Below, piece by piece: positions 44,285 to 53,132 of a stretch of DNA of 64,000 bases. A model generated the notes under the pieces. It was given only the letters and a program-made list of their open reading frames with translations, did no database searches and was not told the DNA's origin. The stretch spans positions 1,116,001 to 1,180,000 of the forward strand of contig NZ_CP022584.1 in assembly GCF_002240225.1 (NCBI RefSeq), given 5' to 3'. The DNA comes from Paenibacillus physcomitrellae (GTDB lineage Bacteria; Bacillota; Bacilli; Paenibacillales; Paenibacillaceae). The position numbers and the translations under genes were made by a program. Each line of letters starts with the position of its first letter. Position 1 is the stretch's first letter.

Positions 44285-45144
44285 TTCACCTGAATCCGTG
44301 TAGTCTCGTTCCAGAAGGAAAGCTGTACAGGATGCTCCAGCAGTCCGAGCTCATGACAATAATCGAAATACAGCTGAAGTCCCCGCTGTCTCTCCTCCGT
44401 AAAATCATAACACAAATTTTGGAAGTAATGATTCCAGTAAGCTTCCGTTCCGCCGAGCTGCTCACAAGCTTTGGATACAAGAGGTTCAAGACTCTGCTCA
44501 CTCTGCTTGCGGCTTTCATGGAAAGCTTCCTGAATCTCTTGGAGCCAGCCTGCCTGACTTACAGCAAACGTTTGCTGCACCGCCCACACCGCAAAGGTCA
44601 TGCCGTACCCGGTCCACTCTTTCCACACTTTTCCCAAATCTGTCACATGATAACCCCTGTCGTGCCAGGAGGCTTTGATTGCATTGTCGCCGATTAACAA
44701 GGCAGCGTCGCTTGTTTCCATCATTGCGTCCAGATCAGGCTCGCTGACCCAGTAATCCGGTTCTCCGCCATAATGCTTGTCCATGATGATCTTCAGCAGG
44801 TTCACGGAAGTAGCGGAGGTGTTAGTCAACGCGATTCTGCCATTTTTGACCGACTCCAAAGGTTGTTTCGAGAATACCAAAATGGAATTAACCGGGCCTT
44901 CCGAGCTGACGGATAAACCCGGCATAAGTGTAAGCTTGCGGCTGCCTAAGCCGTAAGCAAAAGAAGAAACCGGGGAAAGATCGAGTTCACCTGCGATCAT
45001 TGCCCGGTTTAAAACCGCCGGAACTTTTGTGATGATTTCAATCGGCCGGCTGAGCTCTTTTTCGTTGAAATAATAAGTGATTGGCCAAACATTCGTATAA
45101 TCGATGATGCCCATACGGGTCGGTTTATTCGCTGATAGACTCAT
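44281..45144 (-). CDS. mqnA: Chorismate dehydratase MqnA (futalosine pathway)
   Basis: First enzyme of the futalosine menaquinone route, making 3-enolpyruvylbenzoate from chorismate. 287 residues from the ATG at 45144 (SD GGGGGGAG). MqnA/MqnD fold: GIIDYTNVWPI near the start, DLSPVSSFAY, the LTNTSATSVNLLKII strand and GDNAI. Overlaps ubiX upstream and hepT downstream. MqnB, C, D and E are not in the window, so pathway completeness cannot be shown here. Confidence 0.88.
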   Translation of the reverse strand: MSLSANKPTRMGIIDYTNVWPITYYFNEKELSRPIEIITKVPAVLNRAMIAGELDLSPVSSFAYGLGSRKLTLMPGLSVSSEGPVNSILVFSKQPLESVKNGRIALTNTSATSVNLLKIIMDKHYGGEPDYWVSEPDLDAMMETSDAALLIGDNAIKASWHDRGYHVTDLGKVWKEWTGYGMTFAVWAVQQTFAVSQAGWLQEIQEAFHESRKQSEQSLEPLVSKACEQLGGTEAYWNHYFQNLCYDFTEERQRGLQLYFDYCHELGLLEHPVQLSFWNETTRIQVK

Positions 45145-45748
45145 GTTGCTCCCCCCATCTCTTGAACAGCTCATGATCTATACGCAGGCTGTCCAGCACT
45201 TTTCCTACCATAAAATCAACGAGATCTTCCATCGTTGCCGGCCCGAAATAAAAAGCAGGCATAGCGGGGATAATTTTGACCCCAAGCCTTGCCAGTTTCA
45301 GCATGTTCTCCAAATGAATCGCATGCAGCGGAGTTTCTCTCGGAACGAGGACAAGTTCCCGCCCTTCTTTAAGCATAACGTCTGCGGCCCGGGCCAGCAA
45401 ATTGTCCGAGGTGCCGTGAGCCACAGCGGAAAGCGACCCCATGGAGCAGGGCATGATGATCATGCCTTCCACCCGGAAGGAGCCGCTGGCAATAGAAGCC
45501 CCGATGTCGCCAATGACATGGTAAACGAGCTTGCCGGGGAAATGGCCGAAAGCCTTTTGAAGGGCTTGTTCACGGTCCGTAACATCCCAGCCGAGCTCTT
45601 CCTTGATTACCCGCCAGCCGGCCTGCGTAACGACCAGGTGGACGTCATAATCCATCTCAAGCAGCACGGAAACCAGCCGGATGCCGTAAATGGAACCGCT
45701 GGCTCCCGTAATTCCAACTACAAGCGGACGTTTCTTCGTTTCGCTCAT
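45125..45748 (-). CDS. ubiX: Flavin prenyltransferase UbiX
   Basis: Prenylates FMN to the cofactor used by UbiD-type decarboxylases. 207 residues; VGITGASGSIYGIRL (11-25), MIIMPCSMGSLSAVAHG, and the VPRETPLHAIHLENML strand are the family signatures. In futalosine clusters UbiX supports a MqnL-type decarboxylase (established association). Four-base overlap with mqnP. Confidence 0.93.
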   Translation of the reverse strand: MSETKKRPLVVGITGASGSIYGIRLVSVLLEMDYDVHLVVTQAGWRVIKEELGWDVTDREQALQKAFGHFPGKLVYHVIGDIGASIASGSFRVEGMIIMPCSMGSLSAVAHGTSDNLLARAADVMLKEGRELVLVPRETPLHAIHLENMLKLARLGVKIIPAMPAFYFGPATMEDLVDFMVGKVLDSLRIDHELFKRWGEQHESISE

Positions 45749-46620
45749 CGGTAGATATTCACCGCCAAATCAATAAATGTAAAACAGAACACCACGATGC
45801 TGAGCGCTCCGTTCATGGTAAAGAAGGCCGTTTGCAGACGGCTCAAGTCCTTCGGCGTAACGATAGTGTGCTCGTAGAATAAAATGATCAGTGCGATGAC
45901 AATCCCGCCGATATACCACCAGCCGAGATGGGCTAGCAGAAGAAGAGAAACAAAGCCGATAGCAGTGATGATATGAAAAGACTTCGCAATCAGCAGGGAA
46001 CGACTTACCCCGAAACGGGAAGGAATGGAATAAAGACCTTCTTTGACATCAAATTCAACGTCCTGGCAGGCATAAATGACATCAAATCCGGCCACCCAAA
46101 ATGCGATTGTAACAAACAGGACTATAGCGGTCAGATCGACCTTGCCGGTTACTGCAACCCAGCCGCCGAGCGGCGCAAGCGCGATTGTAAAGCCCAACAC
46201 AACATGACATAACCAGGTGAAACGTTTAGTATACGAATAAATGACCAGCATCACTACCGCAATCGGCAGCAGTCTTAACGCGAGGGGGTTCAATTCGGAA
46301 GCCGCCCAGAACAAGAGCACAAGCGATACAATAATAAAAATCAGCACTTCCGAAATACGCAGCAGTCCTGCCGGAATGGCCCGTCCTGCCGTCCGCGGGT
46401 TCTTGCCGTCGCTCACGCGGTCAATCAAACGGTTAAGGCCCATAGCCGCGCTTCGCGCCCCGAACATAGCCATCAGCACCCAGCCGATCTGCGCCCAGGT
46501 TGGGAAAGAATCCTTCATCGCTACGGCGCCTAGCAAAGACCCCATAAAAGCAAAAGGAAGAGCAAATAGAGTATGCTCGAATTTAATCATCTGCAGAAAA
46601 ATACCTAACTTTCTAAACAT
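45745..46620 (-). CDS. mqnP: UbiA-family prenyltransferase, probable MqnP
   Basis: Integral membrane enzyme that attaches the polyprenyl chain to an aromatic acid. 291 residues, eight or nine membrane segments; first Asp motif [15 protein letters not shown] and second [14 protein letters not shown]. Context (next to ubiX, mqnA, menG and hep genes) points to 6-carboxy-naphthol-type prenylation in the futalosine pathway, rather than 4-hydroxybenzoate in ubiquinone synthesis, which Firmicutes lack. Overlaps menG by 8 bases. Confidence 0.85.
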   Translation of the reverse strand: MFRKLGIFLQMIKFEHTLFALPFAFMGSLLGAVAMKDSFPTWAQIGWVLMAMFGARSAAMGLNRLIDRVSDGKNPRTAGRAIPAGLLRISEVLIFIIVSLVLLFWAASELNPLALRLLPIAVVMLVIYSYTKRFTWLCHVVLGFTIALAPLGGWVAVTGKVDLTAIVLFVTIAFWVAGFDVIYACQDVEFDVKEGLYSIPSRFGVSRSLLIAKSFHIITAIGFVSLLLLAHLGWWYIGGIVIALIILFYEHTIVTPKDLSRLQTAFFTMNGALSIVVFCFTFIDLAVNIYR

Positions 46621-47338
46621 GGTGTTTCTCCTTCACTCCAATATGTAAAGCGGCTATTCCGCCTGTCAAAGGATATGCTTGTACATCCTTCAGGCCCGTT
46701 TCCCGGAATATATCAGCAAGCTCGTGCCGGCCCGGAAACTGAACTAAAGAATCCGGCAGCCACTTGTATTGTTCATAACGTTTAGCCACCAGCTTCCCCA
46801 GAAACGGAAGAATGCGTTTGAAATACAAATAATAGATGCCCTTGAACGGTTGCCAGGTTGGCTTCGACAGTTCCAGGCAGACCACCATGCCGCCAGGTTT
46901 CACCACCCGCTGCATTTCACTAAGGACACGGCGCAAGTCAGGGACGTTGCGAAGCCCAAATCCGATCGTCGCATAATCGAAGGAGTTGTCTTCAAAGGGC
47001 AGCTCCATTGCATTCCCCTGGAACAGAGAAACCCGGTTTCCCAGCCCTTTCTCCTTCACTTTCGCCTGCCCCACAGCCAGCATATTCGGGCTGAAATCAA
47101 GCCCCGTGATAGGCCCCCCGCTCTGCTCAGCCATGCTGATCGTCCAGTCGCAGGTGCCGCAGCACAGGTCAACGGCCGTGCTGCCCGGCTGCATGTCCAT
47201 TTTGGCCATGGTAAATTTCCGCCACGCTTTATGCCTGCGGAAGCTTAAAATATCGTTCATCAAATCATACTTTGGAGCAATGCTCTCAAATACAGCATGT
47301 ACAAACTGTTCTTTGTCTTGTGCTTTCTCAGCCATCAA
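46613..47338 (-). CDS. menG: Demethylmenaquinone methyltransferase
   Basis: SAM-dependent last step of menaquinone synthesis (UbiE/MenG family). 241 residues; [25 protein letters not shown], the SAM motif [15 protein letters not shown] and GFGLRNV are typical. Lies 9 bases after hepS, as in the B. subtilis gerC locus, and overlaps mqnP. Confidence 0.96.
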   Translation of the reverse strand: MMAEKAQDKEQFVHAVFESIAPKYDLMNDILSFRRHKAWRKFTMAKMDMQPGSTAVDLCCGTCDWTISMAEQSGGPITGLDFSPNMLAVGQAKVKEKGLGNRVSLFQGNAMELPFEDNSFDYATIGFGLRNVPDLRRVLSEMQRVVKPGGMVVCLELSKPTWQPFKGIYYLYFKRILPFLGKLVAKRYEQYKWLPDSLVQFPGRHELADIFRETGLKDVQAYPLTGGIAALHIGVKEKHHV

Positions 47339-47347
47339 TCCTGCACC

Positions 47348-48217
47348 TTACCCTTCATTCCAAGCTGTATTCGGCTTGCCAAGCAGCGCTTTGAAAGGTT
47401 CGGCTATGCCGGCTAATTCCTTGCAGAACCGCTCGTCTGACATTTCCTTCAGCAGCTGTTGAATCTGTTCTACCGATTGATGCAGCTTGTCTGCCAGCTG
47501 CTCCATCACTTTATACTTCAGTAGCAGCGAAGACCAATCCCTGGTATTCAATTTGCTTCTGCACAGCATGGCCTTATCTTCCGCGCTTCCGGATTCCATA
47601 ATCCGCAAATAAGCAAATCCCAGATGACCCGAGGATTCGCGGGCTGTCAGAGACATTTCCGCCGCTAAAGCTTCGCATCTGCTGACTTCCTCCAGCAGCG
47701 GCTGCCAGTAATGCTGAACCGTCTTGTCCAGCAAAGGCGTAAAGAAAGTGAACAGCTGCATTTTCAGCAAAGCGGATTCTTTCACATAATCCTCTGTGCT
47801 GAGCAGCAGCTCCTTCATTTTTGTGTAAAAAAGTGCCTTCAAACGGTTCACCTCGCAAACCGCTGAGGACAACAGGGAAATATGCTGGATCTGGTTAGTT
47901 TTGGCCAGCAGCTGATAGAACAGACTGCTGAAATAATCGCCGGCCAGCACCTTCAGCTGGCGGGAACGCATCAGCCGCTCTTCTTTGCGAACCGGCTCCG
48001 GATCGATCAGATCGTGCGTATCCAGACCGAGTTGAAGTAGATATACGGCAAGCGCGCATACTTCCAGATCACTTTCATTGCCCGGCTGCTCATGTTTAAG
48101 AAAAGTGTATAACAAACGAACACGGGAATCCGGAAAATCCGCAAGCTCCGTATAGGTGGAGATCATGTCGTAATCGACATATTTTTTTGCCAAGTCAGGT
48201 ACACGATACAATTTCAT
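47348..48217 (-). CDS. hepS: Heptaprenyl diphosphate synthase component 1
   Basis: Non-catalytic, chain-length-determining subunit paired with HepT. 289 residues, mostly helical, with the HEPPP_synt_1 features (LGLDTHDLI, LAGDYFSSLFYQLLA). Position before menG agrees with B. subtilis. No Asp-rich catalytic motif, as expected for this subunit. Confidence 0.88.
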   Translation of the reverse strand: MKLYRVPDLAKKYVDYDMISTYTELADFPDSRVRLLYTFLKHEQPGNESDLEVCALAVYLLQLGLDTHDLIDPEPVRKEERLMRSRQLKVLAGDYFSSLFYQLLAKTNQIQHISLLSSAVCEVNRLKALFYTKMKELLLSTEDYVKESALLKMQLFTFFTPLLDKTVQHYWQPLLEEVSRCEALAAEMSLTARESSGHLGFAYLRIMESGSAEDKAMLCRSKLNTRDWSSLLLKYKVMEQLADKLHQSVEQIQQLLKEMSDERFCKELAGIAEPFKALLGKPNTAWNEG

Positions 48218-48333
48218 GTTTTGCCTCCGAGCCGAACTAGTATGACATTAACGGTTTGCCACAATGTTGTATATTATATCACAATTTAATACCCTGCGCA
48301 CGACTTGCGGCTTGCGTTTTTGGGTCATCTGGA

Positions 48334-48888
48334 CTAAATGTCAGACTGAGGATAAGCTTTCTTCCACAAAGCTGTTTCCACAATGCGCAGCCTTGCTTTC
48401 ACGTTCTCGCCAAGCGGAGCGTCTCCAGCTGTTTCGAGTGTCTCCAGCAGTTGTCCCGCATCCCCGGCCAGATCGGCCCGATCCATCTCTGAGGCGAGGA
48501 GCAGATGTTCTCTGCTCGTCCAGGCATCCTCGGCGACCAGTCTAAGCCGGAACTGCGTAATATTATCGCTCCTAATCAGAGCCAGGCTGGCCAGTTCAGC
48601 CATATCCTGATAAATCGGAGCTGTTCCCGAGGCGCTGTTTCGAACCTTTAAATCTATCGCCAGAGTTGTTCCCCTCAACTCAGCGCGTGCGATTTTGGAA
48701 TGCAGCGGCACTGCCAGCAGCAGATCCACCAGGTTAGCATCCGTTATCTGCAAGGAGGACTCTGCGGTAATATGCTGCCCGGCAGCCATACGCAGCTGCG
48801 TATTTTCCGTTTGCTGAAGCAGCTTCGCAGACAGAACCACCACAATTAAAGCCGATAAGGCGAGTAATATGGCCATTTTCCATTTCAT
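48334..48888 (-). CDS. Membrane-anchored protein of unknown function
   Basis: 184 residues from the ATG at 48888 (AAGGGA SD at ~10 bases; a TTG one codon earlier is possible). N-terminal membrane anchor (about 5-24), then an extracytoplasmic part with a helix-strand arrangement (ITDANLVDLLLAVP, ARAELRGTTLAIDLKV) and a helical C-terminus. Not recognised. B. subtilis has no gene here between mtrB and hepS. Its size and layout resemble the partner of the FtsH-like protease (3649-4182), but I see no convincing sequence similarity. Confidence 0.65.
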   Translation of the reverse strand: MKWKMAILLALSALIVVVLSAKLLQQTENTQLRMAAGQHITAESSLQITDANLVDLLLAVPLHSKIARAELRGTTLAIDLKVRNSASGTAPIYQDMAELASLALIRSDNITQFRLRLVAEDAWTSREHLLLASEMDRADLAGDAGQLLETLETAGDAPLGENVKARLRIVETALWKKAYPQSDI

Positions 48889-48959
48889 CAACGGGCATTC
48901 CCTTCTTTCTTACCCTGAATTGGGTATGTTATAGCAGGGTTATACCTCATTTTACAACG

Positions 48960-48981
48960 AAAAAAAGCAGGCTATGCCTGC
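48960..48981 (-). terminator. Intrinsic terminator after mtrB
   Basis: Perfect stem GCAGGC-ATA-GCCTGC (48981-48967) followed by T7 (48966-48960). Confidence 0.9.
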
Positions 48982-48988
48982 AGCTTGA

Positions 48989-49246
48989 TTATTCTTCCGT
49001 TTCAATTACACCTAACTTGGTCATGATGACCGCTTTGCCCCGTACTTTAACTGCCGAAGTATGATCCGTAAACTGGGCGATCAGCACCTCACCTTTATCG
49101 AGTTTCTCCGTATGATGAAAGCGGGTATCCTTGCCCCGGGTAAGCCCGATCACCTGGACCCCTTGCTCTTTTGCCTTGATCACGAAGTAATCACCGGTTG
49201 TACTGCTTGGCTCGCCGGCTTTACCTGTCTGGCCATTCTCTTCCAT
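48989..49246 (-). CDS. mtrB: Tryptophan RNA-binding attenuation protein (TRAP)
   Basis: Eleven-subunit ring that, when charged with tryptophan, binds (G/U)AG repeats in trp mRNA. 85 residues, about ten longer than B. subtilis TRAP at the N-terminus. The core matches strongly: [47 protein letters not shown]; the RNA-contacting Lys in LDKGE and the K-x-R of VKVRG are retained. ATG at 49246 after GGAGG. Its target leader lies at 36961-37013. Next to hbs, as in B. subtilis; mtrA (folE) is not seen. Confidence 0.95.
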   Translation of the reverse strand: MEENGQTGKAGEPSSTTGDYFVIKAKEQGVQVIGLTRGKDTRFHHTEKLDKGEVLIAQFTDHTSAVKVRGKAVIMTKLGVIETEE

Positions 49247-49310
49247 AACGAGAGTCCTCCCCCTCGGATTCGTGGTTTAAATTGCTTATATTCTATAACT
49301 TACAAGCGGA

Positions 49311-49349
49311 AAAAGAAAGGGCCGTGAACATTAGCCCACGTCCCTTCTT
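49311..49349 (-). terminator. Intrinsic terminator after hbs
   Basis: Stem AAGAAGGGACGTG (49349-49337) against CACGGCCCTTTCTT (49326-49313) with an internal mismatch, then TTTT CC on the minus strand. Confidence 0.75.
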
Positions 49350-49371
49350 ACGGAAAAATATGTAGAAAGCT

Positions 49372-49644
49372 TTATTTAATTCCGTCTTTAAGCGCTTTGC
49401 CTGGTTTGAAAGCAGGGATCTTGCTGGCTGGAATTTCGATTTCTTCGCCAGTTTGCGGGTTGCGGCCTTTACGGGCGGAACGTTCGCGAACTTCAAAGTT
49501 TCCGAATCCTACCAATTGTACTTTGTCTCCGTTTTGCAGAGCTTCGGAAATCGCTTCGAATACAGCGTCAACTGCTTTCGTTACGTCTTTCTTGGAAAGC
49601 TCAGTGCTTTCAGAAACCTGAGTAATCAGTTCAGACTTATTCAT
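49372..49644 (-). CDS. hbs: DNA-binding protein HU
   Basis: Histone-like nucleoid protein, 90 residues, homodimer. [12 protein letters not shown] start, [24 protein letters not shown] arm and [11 protein letters not shown] end are all as in the Bacillus HBsu protein. SD GGGGAGG before the ATG at 49644. Monocistronic by the flanking promoter and terminator. Confidence 0.98.
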   Translation of the reverse strand: MNKSELITQVSESTELSKKDVTKAVDAVFEAISEALQNGDKVQLVGFGNFEVRERSARKGRNPQTGEEIEIPASKIPAFKPGKALKDGIK

Positions 49645-49703
49645 TATTTCACCTCCCCAACAAAGATCTTATTCTGGTATAATTTGTTTCCGTTTTGCTC
49701 GAA

Positions 49704-49732
49704 ATTATACGCGAATTTCCCGAATTAAGCAA
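49704..49732 (-). promoter_or_regulatory. Promoter of hbs
   Basis: Minus-strand TTGCTT (49732-49727), 17-base spacer, TATAAT (49709-49704). Confidence 0.75.
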
Positions 49733-49737
49733 ATTAA

Positions 49738-49785
49738 GCTTCAAAAAAACCATGGAAATCGCGGACTTTGCACTCTTTTTGAAGC
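49738..49785. repeat. Inverted repeat upstream of the hbs promoter
   Basis: Perfect 10-base arms GCTTCAAAAA (49738-49747) / TTTTTGAAGC (49776-49785), 28-base loop, directly upstream of the -35. Could be a regulator site or a weak terminator for transcripts from either side. Confidence 0.6.
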
Positions 49786-49852
49786 CGAGAACAAACTTAT
49801 AGTAATACAGTCATTCTCTAATTTCAAGTTAAAAATACTAGATTACGCAAAC

Positions 49853-49891
49853 AAAAACCGGCCGGAAGAGTGAATAGCTCTTCTGGCCGGT
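49853..49891 (-). terminator. Intrinsic terminator after spoIVA
   Basis: 14-bp stem ACCGGCCGGAAGAG (49857-49870) / CTCTTCTGGCCGGT (49878-49891) with one G-T pair; T5 follows on the minus strand. Confidence 0.9.
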
Positions 49892-49922
49892 TGGTTGTTT
49901 GTGCCGTTTTTTTGATACGCTT

Positions 49923-51407
49923 TTACAAAATGATTGCGATCAGGCCGCCGGAGCCTTCGTTAATAATCCGGCCAAGCGTTTCCTGCAGTTTGTAGCGGGC
50001 ATTGTCAGGCATAAGCGCAATTTTGCCCTGGATGCCTTCACGCACAATAGAGTGCAGCGAGCGGCCGAAAATATCGGATTCCCAAATCTTGATAGGGTCG
50101 TTTTCGAAATCCTGCATCAGATAGCGGACCAATTCCTCACTTTGCTTCTCCGTACCGATAATCGGTGCAAACTCGGACTCTACATCAACGCGGATCATAT
50201 GAATGGACGGCGCGGTCGCTTTCAGTCTTACACCAAATTTGGAGCCCTGACGGATCAGCTCAGGCTCATCAAGCGCCATTTCGGCAAGCGATGGTGCAGC
50301 AATACCGTAGCCGGTCGTTTTGACCATTTCAAGCGCCTCTGCAAAACGGTCATATTCCCGCTTGGCATGCGTAAACTCCTGCATCAGCTGAAGCAGATGA
50401 TCTTTGCCGCGGATTTCAACCCCGACTACTTCCGTCAAGATGCGGTCATACAGATCGTCCGGCGCATACAGATCGATTTCCGCTACGCCCTGACCCATAT
50501 TCAGTCCGCTTAGCCCTGCACGGTCAATAAAATCATATTCAAGGAAGCTGTTCACCACACGGTCAACATCCCGCAGTCTGCGGATATCCTTTACGCTTTC
50601 ACGAACGGAGGATTCATAATTGCTGCGCAGCCAGTGGTTTTCATTGAGGACCATTACCCAGCTAGGCAGATTGACGTTAACTTCATGTACCGGGAACTCA
50701 TACAGCACTTCCCGAAGCACGCCGGTTACGTCTTCTTCCGTCATTGTAGCCGCGCTCAGCGTAATAACCGGAATGTCATATTTAGCCTGAAGCTCGCTGC
50801 GCAGCTGAAGTGCTTCCTCACTGCGCGGTTTAGTGGAGTTGATAACCAGCACAAATGGCTTTCCGACTTCTTTCAATTCCTCTACCACACGCTCTTCGGA
50901 TTCTACATAGGAAGAACGCGGAATATCGGCTACAGTTCCATCAGTCGTAATTACAACGCCTAAAGTGGAATGCTCCTGGATTACCTTGCGAGTGCCGATC
51001 TCCGCCGCTTCCTGGAACGGAATTGGTTCTTCAAACCACGGTGTAGAGATCATTCTAGGACCATTCTCATCCTCATAACCTTTAGCCCCGTCAACCGCGT
51101 AACCAACACAGTCCACCAGGCGCACATTCACCTCAAGACCTTCGTCGACTTTGATCTGTACCGCGTTATTGGGCACAAATTTAGGCTCGGTGGTCATGAT
51201 CGTTTTGCCTGCTGCACTTTGCGGAAGTTCGTCGACCGCCCGGACCCGATCTGCTTCACTGGAGATATTAGGAAGTACTACGGTTTCCATAAAACGTTTG
51301 ATAAAAGTTGATTTGCCTGTACGGACAGCCCCGACAACCCCCAAATAAATATCTCCTCCGGTACGTTCGGCAATGTCCTTAAAAATGTCCACTTTCTCCA
51401 ATACCAA
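49923..51407 (-). CDS. spoIVA: Stage IV sporulation protein A (spore coat morphogenetic ATPase)
   Basis: Builds the basal layer of the spore coat around the forespore. 494 residues, family length. N-terminal TRAFAC-type ATPase domain with Walker A GAVRTGKS (26-33), a VDCVGY switch region, and the conserved C-terminal end GSGGLIAIIL that anchors to SpoVM and membrane. TTG start at 51407 sits 8 bases after GAGGAGG; a second TTG two codons on gives the usual MEKVDIF start. A sigma-E-like promoter lies about 200 bases upstream. Confidence 0.97.
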   Translation of the reverse strand: MVLEKVDIFKDIAERTGGDIYLGVVGAVRTGKSTFIKRFMETVVLPNISSEADRVRAVDELPQSAAGKTIMTTEPKFVPNNAVQIKVDEGLEVNVRLVDCVGYAVDGAKGYEDENGPRMISTPWFEEPIPFQEAAEIGTRKVIQEHSTLGVVITTDGTVADIPRSSYVESEERVVEELKEVGKPFVLVINSTKPRSEEALQLRSELQAKYDIPVITLSAATMTEEDVTGVLREVLYEFPVHEVNVNLPSWVMVLNENHWLRSNYESSVRESVKDIRRLRDVDRVVNSFLEYDFIDRAGLSGLNMGQGVAEIDLYAPDDLYDRILTEVVGVEIRGKDHLLQLMQEFTHAKREYDRFAEALEMVKTTGYGIAAPSLAEMALDEPELIRQGSKFGVRLKATAPSIHMIRVDVESEFAPIIGTEKQSEELVRYLMQDFENDPIKIWESDIFGRSLHSIVREGIQGKIALMPDNARYKLQETLGRIINEGSGGLIAIIL

Positions 51408-51756
51408 TGATATCCCCTCCTCAAATTTCGCCGAAGGATAAATGCCCTGCGAGCATCCGCCTTTGCTGTAGGAACTATTTTTCCTTTAAAGCTGTTGCAA
51501 GCGGCAGAGCAGCCTCCCTATTCCCTCGTCCACCGCCGTGCAGACAGATGCAGCCTTTTCAGGTGAGCGGCGTGAACTCGTACATGCATTTGGACTAGTA
51601 TCATCTTATGTACCGGATCCCAAATTATGTCTTGATTCGTTTGAAGTTTCTCAAGCATAATTCAAGAGGACGGCCGGGTGCTTCCTGCGCGCAAAGGAAC
51701 GGGCATTCCCGCACTGTATTGAATGTTTATGCCAATCTAGCATCCATTATGACAAG
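51408..51756 (-). other. Gene-free stretch before spoIVA
   Basis: About 350 bases without a supported gene. It contains the candidate sigma-E promoter (51603-51631), a spoIVA 5' leader of ~190 nt with no obvious structure, and only short spurious frames. Confidence 0.6.
51603..51631 (-). promoter_or_regulatory. Candidate sigma-E promoter of spoIVA
   Basis: Minus-strand GACATAAT (51631-51624), 13-base spacer, CATAAGAT (51610-51603). Each box has two mismatches to the mother-cell sigma-E consensus (GKCATATT / CATACAMT). spoIVA is sigma-E dependent in B. subtilis. Confidence 0.4.
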
Positions 51757-51781
51757 AAAAAAGACCGGAGTTGTCCCGGTC
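51757..51781 (-). terminator. Intrinsic terminator after the ferredoxin gene
   Basis: GACCGG (51781-51776 on the minus strand) / CCGGTC (51768-51763), 7-base loop, then T6 (51762-51757). Confidence 0.8.
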
Positions 51782-51838
51782 TCGGTCTGCCTGTCACTCT
51801 TTCATTTTGCTGCCTCAACGGCGGCAGCTCTTTACCTT

Positions 51839-52192
51839 CTACCATAATGAATCATCCTCCCGCTCCTGAGCCTCAAGCAGCTTCCTGACCGCTGCCTTTA
51901 AAGGGTCTTCCGAAAGCCTTACAACCGCCTGCCCGCTAATTTTGGCCTGACAGGCCAGCCTGGTTCCTTGCTGTAATAGCGGCCCCAGCTTTCGTCTTTC
52001 CGCTTGCGTGGCCGGAGACAAAGCAGCCTCATGTTCTGCCTCAACCTGAATTTTGCACATCAGGCAGCTTGCCAGACCGCTGCAGCGTGTAGGAATGTGC
52101 ACGCGATTCTGCTGAGCGGCAAGCAGCACGGTGGTGCCTGGCCGTACTTTCACCGTTTTCCCTGCGGGTTCAAATGTAATCGATGTTTCCAC
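51839..52192 (-). CDS. 2Fe-2S ferredoxin-like protein
   Basis: 117 residues if the GTG at 52192 is used, which follows AGGAAGGGG by six bases; a longer frame starts at the ATG at 52261 (140 residues) with only a weak SD. Beta-grasp ferredoxin: cluster ligands in RCSGLASCLMCK (C-x5-C-x2-C) and a fourth Cys in RLACQAKI. The x5 spacing is that of adrenodoxin-like ferredoxins, not the plant type (x4). Redox partner unknown. B. subtilis has no equivalent beside spoIVA. Confidence 0.85.
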   Translation of the reverse strand: METSITFEPAGKTVKVRPGTTVLLAAQQNRVHIPTRCSGLASCLMCKIQVEAEHEAALSPATQAERRKLGPLLQQGTRLACQAKISGQAVVRLSEDPLKAAVRKLLEAQEREDDSLW

Positions 52193-52281
52193 GCTGTTCC
52201 CCTTCCTATAAACCGGCTGCTCTGCAACCGGAATCCCTTCTAATTCTTTGATCCTTTTCATTCTTTTAATCCATTAATTCA

Positions 52282-52938
52282 TTAATCAAACCAGCCCTCC
52301 AGCCGGGCCAATTGGCTCATAGCGGCCTGCTGCTGCAGTGTCCAGCCGTTTCGGGTGATGATCTGCTTTAAGAGCGGCATAAATCTGCCTGGATCGGTGT
52401 TCATCCGATCAGCAATCGGCCTGTACCGATCCGGTCTGCCCCTGAGCAGGTTAAATATAAATTCATGCGCCAGCGGCATCACCTTCAGTCCTGGCACTAC
52501 TGTCAATGCGGCATCTTCCAGCAGCGGCTCTACCTCTACCTTATAATCCGCCAAAGACGTATGCACTTCAAAACCGCCCACGAGTTCAAGCGTATAACCG
52601 TCCATCGAATAGTGGCTGAGCAACGAGGCATAAATGCCGCTTTCGTCCCAGCGGGGTTCATCCGTCGCCAAAGGCTTCAAACGCTCGTGGATCAGGGATG
52701 CAGCAGCCTTCTCGGCGTAGATGTCAATATCTCTTGGCTGGGCGCTCAGAGAGACGCCCTGAAGCCATAATCCAACGCTCCCGCCCGCAAGCCAGGTTAC
52801 ACCAGCCGGCTCTAACTGATCGATTAGCGCGGCTAACGCGCGCTCCAATCCGGGATTCGAGGTTAGCTCTCTTTCCTGTATGTAATAACCCAGCTTCTCC
52901 AGGCTGCCCAAATTGCCCATATATACACCAATCCGCAT
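52282..52938 (-). CDS. Nucleotidyltransferase-fold protein
   Basis: About 218 residues. The region WLAGGSVGLWLQG ... RDIDIYAE carries the minimal nucleotidyltransferase pattern GG/GS plus D-x-D, as in DUF4269/AbiEii-like substrate-binding nucleotidyltransferases; the C-terminal LAHEFIFNLLRGRPDRYRPIADR is helical. Enzyme activity is not certain. The start is unclear: ATGs at 52938 and 52920 both have poor SDs and the frame opens further to 53004. A TATAAT at 53010-53005 is the likely -10. Confidence 0.68.
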   Translation of the reverse strand: MRIGVYMGNLGSLEKLGYYIQERELTSNPGLERALAALIDQLEPAGVTWLAGGSVGLWLQGVSLSAQPRDIDIYAEKAAASLIHERLKPLATDEPRWDESGIYASLLSHYSMDGYTLELVGGFEVHTSLADYKVEVEPLLEDAALTVVPGLKVMPLAHEFIFNLLRGRPDRYRPIADRMNTDPGRFMPLLKQIITRNGWTLQQQAAMSQLARLEGWFD

Positions 52939-53065
52939 AAAAATTGAAAATCCGTACCCAATTTCTATGGTCCTTTCTATTCTTCGTATCCTATACTGCC
53001 CCATATTATATCATTCTAAGGCGCCCTTGGAACCTTCAAATAGACATCTCTGATAGTCCGGAGCC

Positions 53066-53098
53066 AAAAAAGAACCTGCGGCAACAGCCGAGGTTCTT
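53066..53098 (-). terminator. Intrinsic terminator after spoVIF
   Basis: AAGAACCT (53098-53091) / AGGTTCTT (53077-53070) with an inner CGGC/GCCG hairpin, then T5-6. Confidence 0.85.
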
Positions 53099-53132
53099 AA
53101 CGGATGCCAGGATATTTCCTGGCAGGCAAACT

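Noticed and set aside
43307-48217. Ubiquinone biosynthesis cluster
   Set aside because: UbiA- and UbiX-type proteins alone could suggest it, but MqnA, MenG and heptaprenyl synthase genes point to menaquinone.
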